From Xanthomonas nasturtii (GTDB lineage: Bacteria > Pseudomonadota > Gammaproteobacteria > Xanthomonadales > Xanthomonadaceae), in NCBI RefSeq assembly GCF_001660815.1, contig NZ_LYMI01000023.1, positions 1 to 64,000 on the forward strand: a DNA stretch of 64,000 nucleotides, read 5' to 3'. The notes beneath the pieces are model-generated. The model was given only the letters and a program-made list of their open reading frames with translations. It did not search any database and had not been told where the DNA came from. This document shows, in pieces, positions 48,219-57,599 of the stretch (the first letter of the stretch is position 1; every line of letters begins with the position of its first letter). The translations under genes were made by a program, and so were the position numbers.

Positions 48219-49279
48219 AGCAGTGCCTGCGCTTGATTCCACCACTGCGTTATGACGTGCGCGGCCGGTTGCGCCGGCGCCATCCAGGCGGACTGGCCGG
48301 CCCAGGCCTGCATCGCCGCCAGACGGTTGTCGCGCGCTGCCGCCTGGCGCATCGGTGCGGTGAGCCCGCGTTGCACCGGATAAGCCGCGGGCGGCGGCGC
48401 ATCTGCAGCGCTTGCCGCATGCACGTAGGACGTGGCCAGCGCACGCCCCAGCCGACCGGAAAACGCACGGGTTGGCTGGGTGTGCTCCGGCTCGGCGGCG
48501 GCCAGCGCATCGGCCCAGGCGCTTGGGAGCGCCGCTTCGGGCGTGCGCAGCAACCCGGTGCCGATCTGCACCGCGCTTGCGCCCAAGGTCAGCGCTGCCG
48601 CAATGCCGCGCGCGTCGGCGATGCCGCCGGCAGCGATGACCGGGACATCAAGACGATCGACCAGGCGCGGCAACAGCGCGAACAACCCGGTCATCTGCTG
48701 CGCCGCGCGGCCGGCATCGAACGCGCCGCGATGGCCGCCGGCTTCGGCACCTTGCGCGACCACTGCATCGGCACCAGCTGCCTGCGCCGCAAGCGCTTCA
48801 TCCAGGGTGGTGGCGCAGGCGAACCAGGCGATGCCCGCATGCTTGAGGCGCGCAACCTGATCGGGCCGGAACACGCCCATGATCGATGAGGCCACCGCCG
48901 GGCGCGCGTCCAGCAAGGCAGCGAATTGCGCGTCGAAATCGGCTGGTGTGGCATCGCCTGCCGCTTCCGGCACTGGCGGCCCCCACTGCGCAAGAAACAC
49001 CCGCAGGCGCGCTTCGGCAGCGGCATCGCGCACAGGCGCCGGATCGGGAATCCACAGATTGATTTGCGCGGGCCCGGCACTTGCCTCACGCAATGCGGCC
49101 ACCCACGTCACGATGTCCTGCGGCTGCGACAGCACCGCACCCATCGCGCCCATGCCACCGGCATTGGCGACCGCCGCCGACAGCGGCACCGGGCAGGCGC
49201 CGGCCATGGGGCTGAGCAGGATCGGCAGACGCAGGCCGAAGCGTCGCTGGAAGGCATCGACGTTGGAGAATCCGGTCAT
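48209..49279 (-). CDS. Nitronate monooxygenase family protein
   Basis: FMN-dependent oxidative denitrification of alkyl nitronates (for example propionate-3-nitronate), or a related FMN enzyme. The 356-residue TIM-barrel product has LPILLSPMAGACPVPLSAAV and GGMGAMGAVL. The class I catalytic histidine is in GAEAGGHRGAFD, and phosphate-binding segments are VIAAGGIADARGIAAAL and ASAVQIGTGLL. The physiological substrate is unknown. It is immediately upstream of and overlapping the pabC-like gene, so the two are probably co-transcribed. Confidence 0.88.
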   Translation of the reverse strand: MTGFSNVDAFQRRFGLRLPILLSPMAGACPVPLSAAVANAGGMGAMGAVLSQPQDIVTWVAALREASAGPAQINLWIPDPAPVRDAAAEARLRVFLAQWGPPVPEAAGDATPADFDAQFAALLDARPAVASSIMGVFRPDQVARLKHAGIAWFACATTLDEALAAQAAGADAVVAQGAEAGGHRGAFDAGRAAQQMTGLFALLPRLVDRLDVPVIAAGGIADARGIAAALTLGASAVQIGTGLLRTPEAALPSAWADALAAAEPEHTQPTRAFSGRLGRALATSYVHAASAADAPPPAAYPVQRGLTAPMRQAAARDNRLAAMQAWAGQSAWMAPAQPAAHVITQWWNQAQALLCR

Positions 49280-49525
49280 CCACCACCTCAGCGGCCATGA
49301 AACAACGCATGGTAACCGCGATGGACGGATGCCGATGCCGGCACGCGCGACACGGTCAGTCGCGTATGCACTGCATGCCGCACGTTGCGTTTGGAGTGGC
49401 CATCAACACGTGGCAACCGGGATCAGGTGAACATGAAGTTGCCGGTGGATACCGCTGCTACAGGCCGCACCGAACTCCGGCCGCGCCCATGTGGCGTGGA
49501 GCACAGTGGTTCGTTCGCCACTCTC
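49280..49525. other. Intergenic region
   Basis: About 245 bp upstream of the nitronate monooxygenase gene. No gene, repeat or clear promoter was recognised. Confidence 0.4.
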
Positions 49526-50599
49526 TCAGTGCACCGGCATCACTTGCTGGTACCAGTCTTCGACCCAGACATCCTGCAACGCGAACGCACGCAAGCTCTG
49601 CGGACGCTGCAGGTAAGCGCCCCACAGGCGCAAATCGACAAACGACGAGACGGGCTGCGTGCGCCACGCCGGTGGCCCGAACAGCCGTAACTCCAGGCAG
49701 TAATCGCCATCGGCGGGACAGGTGAGCTGGGTGCAATCGGCCGGCGCTGCGCTCGCCCACACATGCGCCAGATCCGGCCCGCGTACCAGCTTGAACAAAC
49801 GCACCTTGCGTGCGACCGATGCACTGGTCGGCCAATGGCAACGGGCAGTCGAAGTGCGTGCTGGCCCAGGCCAGCTCCAGCGTCAGTACATCGCCCTGGC
49901 TCAGATGCAGAAAGTAGCGATGCAGATGGGTATTTTCCGCGCGCCACGTCGTTGCGGGGTCGGCGCATGCGGACACGTCCCAGACATCGTCGGCACTGGC
50001 GAACAACAGCCGGCGTGGCGTGCACAGGCGAGCTGTCGAGACATGCGTGCGACGCCACATGCGCTTCGTTTTCGATATGCACGACCGCCGCACCTTCATC
50101 GCGACGTGCGTAGCGCAGGCTCGACCCGAACGCCGGCTTCAGCGACAACGCCAGACGGTCCGGCTCGGGCACGCGCAGCCACACCCCGATCACACCCGGG
50201 CAGTGCCCGTCGGCCTGGCCGATGCCGATCGAATACACCCCGGCATGCATCACCGGCACGTCCGCCTCACCCCTTGCGGGCACCTCCAGCCACTGCGATT
50301 GCGTGGCGCCTGGCGGCCACAGATCGCAGCGCCATGCGTGTGCATGGCGTACTGCCATGCGCGTCGGGATGAAACGCCAACACAAGCTGGTCGCCGGCGC
50401 GCAGGAACAACTCGACCGTGGTGCAGATGCCCTGCCGCGGATAGCGCTCTTCTTCGTAAGGCACCACGTCGGCGATGTGGCGCCGCCACTGCCGCACCGA
50501 CGTGGCGCGGGCGCGGTTCTCGATGCCCCGCCTTGCTGCTGCCTCGAGCTTCGGCAGGCGAGGAAGCTCATGCGCCGAACCGGTGCTGTCCTTGGTGTT
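49526..50599 (-). pseudogene. Frameshifted gene of unknown family
   Basis: Protein-like sequence on the minus strand passes through three frames in turn. Near 50580-50355 it reads HELPRLPKLEAAARRGIEN then IADVVPYEEERYPRQGICTT. From about 50350 a second frame gives WLEVPARGEADVPVMHAGVY, SIGIGQADGHCPGVIGVWLR and SLKPAFGSSLRYARRDEG. From about 50030 a third frame gives LLFASADDVWDVSACADP and HLHRYFLHLSQGDVLTLELA. From about 49805 the first frame resumes (KLVRGPDLAHVWASAAPADC) and ends DVWVEDWYQQVMPVH at the stop. At least three indels are needed to rejoin it. I do not recognise the family. True decay and assembly error cannot be separated here. Confidence 0.6.
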
Positions 50600-50770
50600 T
50601 TAAGCGGCGGGCGGTGCCGCCGGCACCTCCACCGGAGGCGAGGTAAACAGGCGATCGATGCCTGCAGCGACCAGTGCGATGCACAGCCAGACTACAAAGC
50701 CTGCCGGTGCGAGCGCCCACCCCGATGTGACCTGCCACGCCAGCACGAAAGGCCTGCGCCAGATGCACGC
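50600..50770 (-). pseudogene. Membrane-segment remnant upstream of the frameshifted gene
   Basis: Minus-strand frame reading RRPFVLAWQVTSGWALAPAG, FVVWLCIALVAAGIDRLFTS and a Pro/Ala-rich end, closed by TAA at 50602-50600. It contains one strong membrane helix, lacks a start codon, and is cut by an upstream in-frame stop near the ffh end. The TAA is in the same frame as the first part of the decayed gene downstream, so the two may be pieces of a single former gene. Confidence 0.35.
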
Positions 50771-50831
50771 AGTGCGCGCCTGCCGATGCCCTCACGGCGT
50801 GCGCGGCCTGCGCAGGTGGTTCGCAGGTTGC

Positions 50832-52208
50832 TCAGCGGAACGGCATGCCGCCGCGGCCGCCCATGGCGCCCATCATGCCCTTCATGTTGCGCATCAGGCC
50901 CTTCATGCCGCCGCCGGCCAGCTTGCCCATCATCTTTTCCATCTGCTGGTACTGCTTCATCAGCTTGTTGACGTCGGCCGGCAGCATGCCCGAACCGCGG
51001 GCGATGCGGGCGCGGCGCGAGCCGTTGAGCAAAGCCGGGTTGCGGCGCTCTTTCTTGGTCATCGAATTGATGATCGCGATCATGCGCGGCACTTCCTTGC
51101 CGGTGACCTGCTGCTTGACGTTGTCCGGGATCTGCCCCATGCCCGGCAGCTTGTCCATCAGCCCATGGATGCCGCCCATGTTCTGCATCTGCTCGAGCTG
51201 CTCTTTCATGTCGTTGAGGTCGAACTTCTTGCCCTTGGCGACTTTGGCGGCCAGCTTGGCGGCCTTTTCCTGGTCGACGCTGTGCTCGACCTGCTCCACC
51301 AGCGACAGCACATCACCCATGTCCAGGATGCGGCTGGCGACGCGATCGGGATGGAATACATCCAGGCCGTCGGTCTTTTCGCCGGTACCGACGAACTTGA
51401 TCGGCTTGCCGGTGATGTAGCGCACGCTCAGCGCGGCACCGCCGCGGGCGTCGCCGTCGGTCTTGGTCAGCACCACACCGGTCAGCGGCAGCGCCTCGCC
51501 GAACGCCTTGGCCGTGTTGGCCGCGTCCTGGCCGGTCATCGCATCGACCACGAACAGGGTTTCGGTGGGATTGACCGCGGCGTGCAGCGCCTTGATCTCG
51601 TCCATCATCGCCGCATCGATCGCCAGGCGACCGGCGGTGTCGACCAGCAGCACGTCGGCGAACGACTTGCGCGCATCGCTGATGGCCGCGCGCACGATGT
51701 CGACCGGCTTCTGCGAGGCGTCGGAGGGGAAGAACAGCACGCCGACCTGTTCGGCCAGGGTCTTGAGCTGCTCGATCGCGGCCGGGCGGTAGACGTCGGC
51801 CGAGACCACCATGACCTTTTTCTTGCGCTTTTCCTTCAGGTGCTTGGCAAGCTTGCCAACCGTGGTGGTCTTGCCCGCGCCCTGCAGGCCGGCCATCAGG
51901 ATGATCGCCGGCGCCGGCACGTTGAGATTGAGGTCGGTGGCGGCCGCGCCCATCACGGCGGTGAGCTCGTCGCGCACGATCTTGATCAGCGCCTGGCCCG
52001 GCGTCAGCGACTTGAGCACTTCCTGGCCCACCGCGCGCACCTTGATGCGTTCGATCAGCGCCTGCACCACCGGCAACGCGACGTCGGCTTCGAGCAGCGC
52101 GATACGCACTTCACGGGTGGCTTCGCGGATGTTTTCCTCGGTCAGGCGGCCGCGGCCGCGCAGGCGCTCCATGGTGCCGGAGAGACGTTGGGTAAGGGAC
52201 TCGAACAT
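50832..52208 (-). CDS. ffh: Signal recognition particle protein Ffh
   Basis: SRP54-type GTPase that, with 4.5S RNA, targets nascent inner-membrane proteins to FtsY. The 458-residue product has an N domain (MFESLTQRLSGTMERLRGRG). The G domain has GLQGAGKTTT, DTAGRLAID, TKTDGDARGG and the closing GTGEKTDGL. A methionine-rich M domain follows (MKQYQQMEKMMGKLAGGGMK), ending GGRGGMPFR. The ATG at 52208 matches the family start; the longer frame upstream runs through the promoter. Confidence 0.97.
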   Translation of the reverse strand: MFESLTQRLSGTMERLRGRGRLTEENIREATREVRIALLEADVALPVVQALIERIKVRAVGQEVLKSLTPGQALIKIVRDELTAVMGAAATDLNLNVPAPAIILMAGLQGAGKTTTVGKLAKHLKEKRKKKVMVVSADVYRPAAIEQLKTLAEQVGVLFFPSDASQKPVDIVRAAISDARKSFADVLLVDTAGRLAIDAAMMDEIKALHAAVNPTETLFVVDAMTGQDAANTAKAFGEALPLTGVVLTKTDGDARGGAALSVRYITGKPIKFVGTGEKTDGLDVFHPDRVASRILDMGDVLSLVEQVEHSVDQEKAAKLAAKVAKGKKFDLNDMKEQLEQMQNMGGIHGLMDKLPGMGQIPDNVKQQVTGKEVPRMIAIINSMTKKERRNPALLNGSRRARIARGSGMLPADVNKLMKQYQQMEKMMGKLAGGGMKGLMRNMKGMMGAMGGRGGMPFR

Positions 52209-52242
52209 GCGCAAAGGACCGCGTGAGGGGAAACGGGTGCCG

Positions 52243-52248
52243 ATTATA
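52243..52248 (-). promoter_or_regulatory. -10 box of the ffh promoter
   Basis: Minus strand TATAAT, 35 bases before the ffh start. No good -35 hexamer at 17 bases, so only the -10 is proposed. Confidence 0.45.
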
Positions 52249-52500
52249 GCGGCACCGGCCAACGCCCCGACCCCGACCCGTCTAGCGCCTGAGAGGCGAA
52301 CCGGCCCAGGGGGAGCTGAACCGGCGCGCGGCACCACGCGCGATCATCCAGGACAGCAGCGCTGCAACAGCCAGGAGGCATCACACCCAAGCCGGCAGGG
52401 ATGTCCAGCCCTGCCCTGCTCGCAGGCATGCCCAGGTGCACTGCCTGCCCGCGCACTGCCTGCCCACCCCGAGCCCTGTAGCCCGAGCCCCTGCTTTCCC

Positions 52501-52549
52501 GATTCCCGATTCCCGATTCCCGATTCCCGATTCCCGATTCCCGAATCCC
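52501..52549. repeat. Tandem heptamer array (GATTCCC)7
   Basis: Six perfect GATTCCC units in tandem followed by one GAATCCC. It is the longest and most regular of the heptad arrays in the window, located between ffh and the CcsA-like gene, 33 bases before the latter's start. The surrounding ~370-bp interval has no gene. No facing inverse arm was found. Confidence 0.9.
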
Positions 52550-52581
52550 AAATCCCCGCCCCACCATGCGAAACTTCTACG

Positions 52582-53373
52582 ATGACAATCGTTCTCATCG
52601 CGTTCGCCTTGTATCTATTGGCCACCGCGCTGCTCACCCGGGCGGTGCTGCGCGATGGCAACCAGGCGCCAGCACGCTGGTTGGCACCTGCGCTGGCAGC
52701 CGTAGCCTTGCATGCCGGTTACCACGTGCTGGTGGCCTTGCGGACCGCCGGCGGCCCGGACATGCATTTCTTCGCGGCGCTGTCGCTGTGCGGGCTGGGC
52801 ATGGCCGCACTGACGGCGGTGTTCGGTGGCCGCGGGCGGATGGCGGCGGTGGGTGTGGTGGTGTTCCCGCTCTCGGCGATCCTGCTGGCCAGCTATCACG
52901 CTTACGGCCACGAGCCGAGCTCGGATCTGGGCTGGCGCCTGGAACTGCACGCGTGGATGGCACTGCTGGCCTATGCCACGTTGGGTATCGCCGCGCTACT
53001 GGCGATCATGCTGTGGCTGCAGGAGCGCGCACTGCGTCGGCGCGATTTCCATACCTGGTTGCGCGCACTACCGCCGTTGACCGAGCTGGAAACGCTGCTG
53101 TTCCGCACGATCACGGTGGGCTTTGTGCTGTTGAGCCTGACCCTGCTGACCGGCCTGCTGTTCGTGCAGGACTTTCTGGCACAGCGCCTGTTGCACAAGA
53201 CCGTGCTCAGCATCCTGTCGTGGGTCGTGTTCGGCGCGCTGTTGATCGGCCGCTGGCGCAACGGTTGGCGCGGCAGCAAGGCGGTGCACTGGACGTTGAC
53301 CGCGATGGCGCTGCTGGTGCTGTCGTTCTTCGGCAGCAAGTTCGTGATCGAACTGGTGCTGGGGCCACGCTGA
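52582..53373 (+). CDS. CcsA/YpjD-family cytochrome c assembly membrane protein
   Basis: A 263-residue integral membrane protein with about eight helices. It belongs to the cytochrome-c-assembly (CcsA/CcmC-like) family, including E. coli YpjD, which is also encoded next to ffh. It has conserved histidines in VALHAGYHVL, LELHAWMALLAYA, QRLLHKTVLSILSW and KAVHWTLTAMA, candidates for haem handling. The WxWD motif of true haem exporters is not seen, so a cytochrome c role is not proven. The ATG at 52582 gives a hydrophobic N-terminus (MTIVLIAFALYLLATALL). Confidence 0.85.
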   Translation: MTIVLIAFALYLLATALLTRAVLRDGNQAPARWLAPALAAVALHAGYHVLVALRTAGGPDMHFFAALSLCGLGMAALTAVFGGRGRMAAVGVVVFPLSAILLASYHAYGHEPSSDLGWRLELHAWMALLAYATLGIAALLAIMLWLQERALRRRDFHTWLRALPPLTELETLLFRTITVGFVLLSLTLLTGLLFVQDFLAQRLLHKTVLSILSWVVFGALLIGRWRNGWRGSKAVHWTLTAMALLVLSFFGSKFVIELVLGPR

Positions 53374-53613
53374 GCGCGGTGTCAGCAAGCGATGCGGACA
53401 CAGCAGATTCTGCTCGGCCTATCAGCCACGGTCGCAACATCGCGCCGCGGCATCGCGCGTTGCTACGGCAAGGCCCCTTGCTAGCCCGCACCTACCGCCG
53501 GCGCCAGCGCGCAACCCGCTGATGCGCGAAATCGCGAAGTTTGCATCGCCATCAACACAGCGCTGCGCGCCCTCACTGCATGGCCGCAGCCGGCGCCATG
53601 CCTGCAACGACAC
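53374..53613. other. Convergent intergenic region
   Basis: About 240 bp between convergent genes. No gene was recognised, and no strong terminator hairpin or T-run is evident. Confidence 0.4.
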
Positions 53614-54663
53614 TCAGGCATCCAGCGCCGCTTGCACCGCTTCCCACGGCTGATCCGGGCCCACGCTGGCGAAGCGATAGCTGATGCGGCGGCGGTAGAT
53701 CTCGCCGGGCCGCAGGATGGTCGACGGAAAGTTGGCGTGATTGGGCGCGTCCGGGTAGTCCTGCGGTTCCAGGCACACGCCGCGGCCCAGGCCGGGATGG
53801 TGGGCGTCCAGATGCTGGCCTTCGTACAGCTGCACCGCCGGTGCGTCGCTGCCGATGCGCAGCGCCACGCCACTGTGCGGCGAATACAGCTCGGCAATGC
53901 AATCCGCGTCGGCGGCCAGCACCAGACACTGGTCGTAGCCCTTGCCGAGCACCACCTGCGGATGCGCCGGGTCGGTGTTGTCGGCGAGCGCGGCAGGCTG
54001 GCGGAAATCGAATGGCGTGCCGGCGACCGGGGCGATCTCGCCGGTCGGAATCGATTCGGCATCCACCGGCAAATAGCGATCGGCCGGCACGCGCAGCACC
54101 TGCGCGGCGGCGCAGTGATGCGGGTCGCCGGAGAGATTGAAGTACGGGTGATGGGTGAGGTTCAACACAGTCGCGGCGTCGCACTTCGCCTCCAACTCCA
54201 GCTGCAGGCTCAGCCCCTGGAGTTGCAGGCGCGCACGCACCTGCAGATTGCCGGGGTAGCCTTCTTCACCATCCGGCGAGTCGTAGCCCAGCAGCACCTG
54301 ATCCGGCGCCTGCTCCAGCACGCTCCACACGCGTCGCCCGAAGCCGCGCAGACCACCGTGCAACTGGTTGCGCCCTTCATTGGCCGCCAGCACGTGAGTG
54401 ACACCATCCAGCGTGTAGCGCGCACCGGCGATGCGGTTGCCGAAGCGGCCCACCAGGATGTTGAGACTGTCGCCATCGGCGGCGTATGCATCCAGGTCCG
54501 GCAACGCCAGCAGCACTGGCACCACGCCTTGCGCCGTGGTCAAGCGCAGCGCGTGCAGGATGCCGCCGTAGGTGAGCACTTCCGCCTCGAGACCGGCCTC
54601 GCTGCGCAGCGTAAGCGCGTGAATCTCGACACCGTCTGGCAACTGCCCGAATACGCGCTGCAT
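53614..54663 (-). CDS. galM: Aldose 1-epimerase (mutarotase)
   Basis: Interconverts alpha and beta anomers of galactose/glucose, feeding the Leloir pathway. The 349-residue beta-sandwich protein has LVGRFGNRIAGARYTLDG and NQLHGGLRGFGRRVW, the catalytic histidine in THHPYFNLSG and the catalytic glutamate in CLEPQDYPDAPNH. No signal peptide is evident, so it is cytoplasmic. AGGA lies before the ATG at 54663. It is divergent from the decayed GH51 gene, suggesting an old arabinose/galactose cluster. Confidence 0.93.
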   Translation of the reverse strand: MQRVFGQLPDGVEIHALTLRSEAGLEAEVLTYGGILHALRLTTAQGVVPVLLALPDLDAYAADGDSLNILVGRFGNRIAGARYTLDGVTHVLAANEGRNQLHGGLRGFGRRVWSVLEQAPDQVLLGYDSPDGEEGYPGNLQVRARLQLQGLSLQLELEAKCDAATVLNLTHHPYFNLSGDPHHCAAAQVLRVPADRYLPVDAESIPTGEIAPVAGTPFDFRQPAALADNTDPAHPQVVLGKGYDQCLVLAADADCIAELYSPHSGVALRIGSDAPAVQLYEGQHLDAHHPGLGRGVCLEPQDYPDAPNHANFPSTILRPGEIYRRRISYRFASVGPDQPWEAVQAALDA

Positions 54664-54884
54664 GGATCGTCCTGCCGATGAGGGAAGCCCGCGAGCATAG
54701 CCGCCTGACGTGGCCACCGACCATGCCGTTGCGCACATCCTGGCCTGCGAAGCGGCTGCCGCGTCGGCGAGGCGCTGCCGCGCTCGTCTGCGTTGGTCGC
54801 GCTGCAGCAATACAAACCGCTGCTGCGCGCACTACGCTAGCCCACGCTTTTTCCCTGGCAACGACGCCCACCCGACAGCCGACC

Positions 54885-55818
54885 GGCACAGGAGTACCAG
54901 CCCGATTACGCCGCCGATGTGTATCGGCGTTCCAGACATTCGACAAGGCGCCGGCCAACCAGAACATCCTGAAAATCGCGCCCGGTCCCAACAACGACGA
55001 TCACCACTTGACCGAGGTGATGATGCGCGAGGCCGGTACGCTGATGGACGGCCTGAGCCTGCACTACTACACCGTGCCCGGTGGCTGGCCGCCACGCGCC
55101 TCGTCCACCAACTTCGATGAAGCCGCCTGGATCGATACGCTGTCGCGCACGCTGGTGATGGACGAGCTGATCAGCAAGCACAGCGCCATCATGGACAAGT
55201 ACGACCCCAGCAAGAAAGTCGCGCTGGTGGTGGACGAATGGGGCACCTGGTGCGCCGGCCTGCCTGGCGCAAACCCGGGCTTTCTGCAGCTTCAAAACAG
55301 CCTGCGCGATGCGCTGGTCGCATCGTGAAATATCGCTATTTTCAGCAACCATGCCGAGCGCGTGCGCATGGCCAACATCGCGCAGATGGTCAACGTGCTG
55401 CAGGCGATGATCCTGACCGATGGCGACAAGATGGTGCTGCCGCCGACCTATCACGTGTTCGCGCTGTACAAGCCCTATCAGGACGCCACCCACCTGCCGC
55501 TGCACTTGCAGACCCCGGAGTACCGGCATGACGCTACGCATGTGCCGGCAGGCGGTCAGGGCCAAAGACGGCCACGTGTATGTCGCGCTGACCAATCTGG
55601 ACGCGATCGTGCCGGCAACCGTCAGCGTGCAGGTGGAAGGGCTGCCGCTACGCACGGTGCAGGGACAGATCCTGACCGCACCGGCGATCACCACGCACAA
55701 CACCTACGCGCAGCCACATGCGGTGGCACCGGAGGTATTCAAGGGCGCGCGCGTGCAGGGCAAGGCCTTGCAGGTGGCGTTGCCGGCGCACTCGATCGTG
55801 ATGCTCGAACTGCAGTGA
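54885..55818 (+). pseudogene. Decayed alpha-L-arabinofuranosidase (GH51)
   Basis: The GH51 C-terminal half survives in pieces. One frame gives QEYQPDYAADVYRR and a +1 shift continues FQTFDKAPANQNILKIAPGP, MMREAGTLMDGLSLHYYTVP and VVDEWGTWCAG, keeping the likely nucleophile glutamate, then stops near 55328. A second frame resumes with HAERVRMANIAQMVNVLQAM and DGDKMVLPPTYHVFALYKPY. A third gives DGHVYVALTNLDAIVPATV to the natural C-terminus VMLELQ. The N-terminal half, with the acid/base glutamate, is missing. The product cannot be a working enzyme. Confidence 0.8.
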
Positions 55819-55863
55819 GTGGCCGCCTGCGGCAGTGGTGCGCGCCCGCAGACGCATCAATGG

Positions 55864-56811
55864 TCAAACAGACAATGGCGTTGTCTCGACGCTGCGCCAC
55901 TGCGCGGGCAGGCGTTCGAGTACGTGGTCCATGAAGGCGCGCACCTTCGGGGTAAAGTCGCGGCGGTCGGAAACGCACAGGTAGAGCCGCAGCGGTTCCG
56001 GCGCGGCCCGGGCGGTGTCGTGCGCATCGGCCGCGAATAACGATTGCAACGCGCCGCGTTGCAGATAGGGCTGTACGACGAACGCTGCCAGCCGCGCGAT
56101 GCCGCCACCGGCGGCCGCCATGCTGGCAAGTGCGTCGACGTCGTCGCTGACCATCGCCTGGCCGAGTTGCGGCTGGAAGCGCACCCCGTCGCGCACGAAG
56201 TTCCAGCGCAGGAAACGGCCGTCCACCGGATAGCGCAGCAACAGGCAATCGTGATATTTCAATTCATCCGGGCTCTGCGGGGTACCGCAACGGGCCAGAT
56301 AGTCTGGCGCAGCGCACACCACGAACGGCACCTGCGCGATACAGCGCGCCACCAGCCCATCTTCCAGCTGCGCTTCGATGCGCAGGCTGACATCCACGCT
56401 TTCCTGCGCGTGCTGCACCACCCGGTCGGTGCACAACAATTCGATGTCCAGTTGCGGATACCGCTGGCGCAGCGCAGGCAGCATCGGTGCGAGCACATGC
56501 CGGGCGAACGCGGCGGTGCTGGCCACGCGCAAGCGCCCGGCAGGCGCCTGCTGCGGGCCGGCCACCAATTGCCGCGCGCGTTCCAGGTCGCGCTCCAGTT
56601 GTCGCACGTGTTCGAAGTACAGCGCGCCGCGCTCGGTCAGCGCCAGACTGCGGGTGGTCCGGTGCAGCAGGCGCACGCCCAGATGCTGCTCCAGGCGCGC
56701 GATGTTCTGGCTCACCGCGGCCGGACTGACCCCCAGCGACTTGGCCCCGCCGGCAATGCTGCCGGCATCGACGGTACTGACAAAGCTGCGAATCGACTGA
56801 ATAATATTCAT
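55864..56811 (-). CDS. LysR-family transcriptional regulator
   Basis: A 315-residue LTTR. The N-terminal winged helix-turn-helix covers about 4-62 (IRSFVSTVDAGSIAGGAKSL, SPAAVSQNIARLEQHLGVRL). A linker helix and a periplasmic-binding-protein-like effector domain follow (TAAFARHVLAPMLPALRQRY, LKYHDCLLLRYP, MVSDDVDALASMAAAGGGIA). It resembles the CrgA/AaeR-like group. It is divergent from a DUF2798 gene, with a T-N11-A palindrome between them. The effector is unknown. Confidence 0.92.
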   Translation of the reverse strand: MNIIQSIRSFVSTVDAGSIAGGAKSLGVSPAAVSQNIARLEQHLGVRLLHRTTRSLALTERGALYFEHVRQLERDLERARQLVAGPQQAPAGRLRVASTAAFARHVLAPMLPALRQRYPQLDIELLCTDRVVQHAQESVDVSLRIEAQLEDGLVARCIAQVPFVVCAAPDYLARCGTPQSPDELKYHDCLLLRYPVDGRFLRWNFVRDGVRFQPQLGQAMVSDDVDALASMAAAGGGIARLAAFVVQPYLQRGALQSLFAADAHDTARAAPEPLRLYLCVSDRRDFTPKVRAFMDHVLERLPAQWRSVETTPLSV

Positions 56812-56839
56812 TTATTGAGCACATATTCCCGAGCGATTC

Positions 56840-56854
56840 GTAAGATTTACTTAC
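56840..56854. promoter_or_regulatory. Candidate LysR operator
   Basis: GTAAGATTTACTTAC is a palindrome (GTAAG/CTTAC) with the T-N11-A form of LTTR boxes, 29 bases upstream of the lysR start and about 95 bases from the DUF2798 start. It fits autoregulation plus control of the divergent gene. Confidence 0.6.
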
Positions 56855-56948
56855 GTAAGCCGCAAGGCTACGCGATCTACCGGGCCGGCGCAGGCGTGAC
56901 TACAGTGCCGGCCATGTCGCTGTTTCGCGGCAGCCTCGAGACCTCCCC

Positions 56949-57221
56949 ATGTCGTCACCACCCTCCTCCGCCTTGGCACGTTCGCGCTGGAAACTCGGCA
57001 CGCGCGCCACCCCGTTCGTGTTCGCGTTCTACATGGCTGCGATCATGGCGTTGCTGATGTGCCTGGTCATCACCGGCGCCAACACCGGCCTGGCGCCGGG
57101 ATATCTCTGGCGCGTACTGGATGCCTATCGCATTGCGATGCCGACCGCGTTCTGTTGCGTGCTGGTGGTGCGACCGTTGGTGATCCGGCTGGTAGCGTGG
57201 ACGGTGCATGCGGCGCAGTGA
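56949..57221 (+). CDS. DUF2798 small membrane protein
   Basis: A 90-residue protein with two membrane helices (about 20-45, PFVFAFYMAAIMALLMCLVI, and 62-82, MPTAFCCVLVVRPLVIRLVA). The P-F-V-F-x-F-x-M and RPLVIRLV segments are typical of DUF2798. Function unknown. Such genes often lie divergently from LysR regulators, as here, which makes it the likely regulated target. Confidence 0.8.
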   Translation: MSSPPSSALARSRWKLGTRATPFVFAFYMAAIMALLMCLVITGANTGLAPGYLWRVLDAYRIAMPTAFCCVLVVRPLVIRLVAWTVHAAQ

Positions 57222-57599
57222 GCACCGCCTGCGTGGGGATGCGGGTTGACGCTGGCAGCCCTGTGCGCATCGCTGCGCGCAGCAATGGTGATTTTTAGCG
57301 GTAATTGCCGCTGACACGGCCACAACCCAGCGCGCGTGGGCAGCCTGTGTCGCCGCTCCCATCCATGCGCAACCGATGCGCTTGCGTTTTGAACCGCGCA
57401 CCGCAGCAGCACGCCACCGGCTGCTGCCGCGCAACATGCAGGCCGCGTCATTTGCGACCGGCGTCATGCCATTGATTGCTTATTCCGGAATGAACACCAC
57501 GGATTTGAAACAGGGCCGACATTTGCTTTGACACTGAAGTTGCTGCTGCGCAGCGTCACGTCTCCATGGACGTTGGTCCACTTTTTGGAGAAGCACACA
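57222..57599. other. Intergenic region upstream of the GH16 gene
   Basis: About 380 bp without a convincing gene. It contains the perfect palindrome ATTCCGGAAT at 57482-57491 and a TTGACA at 57535-57540 with no clear -10 partner. GGAGAA lies before the GH16 start. Confidence 0.5.
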
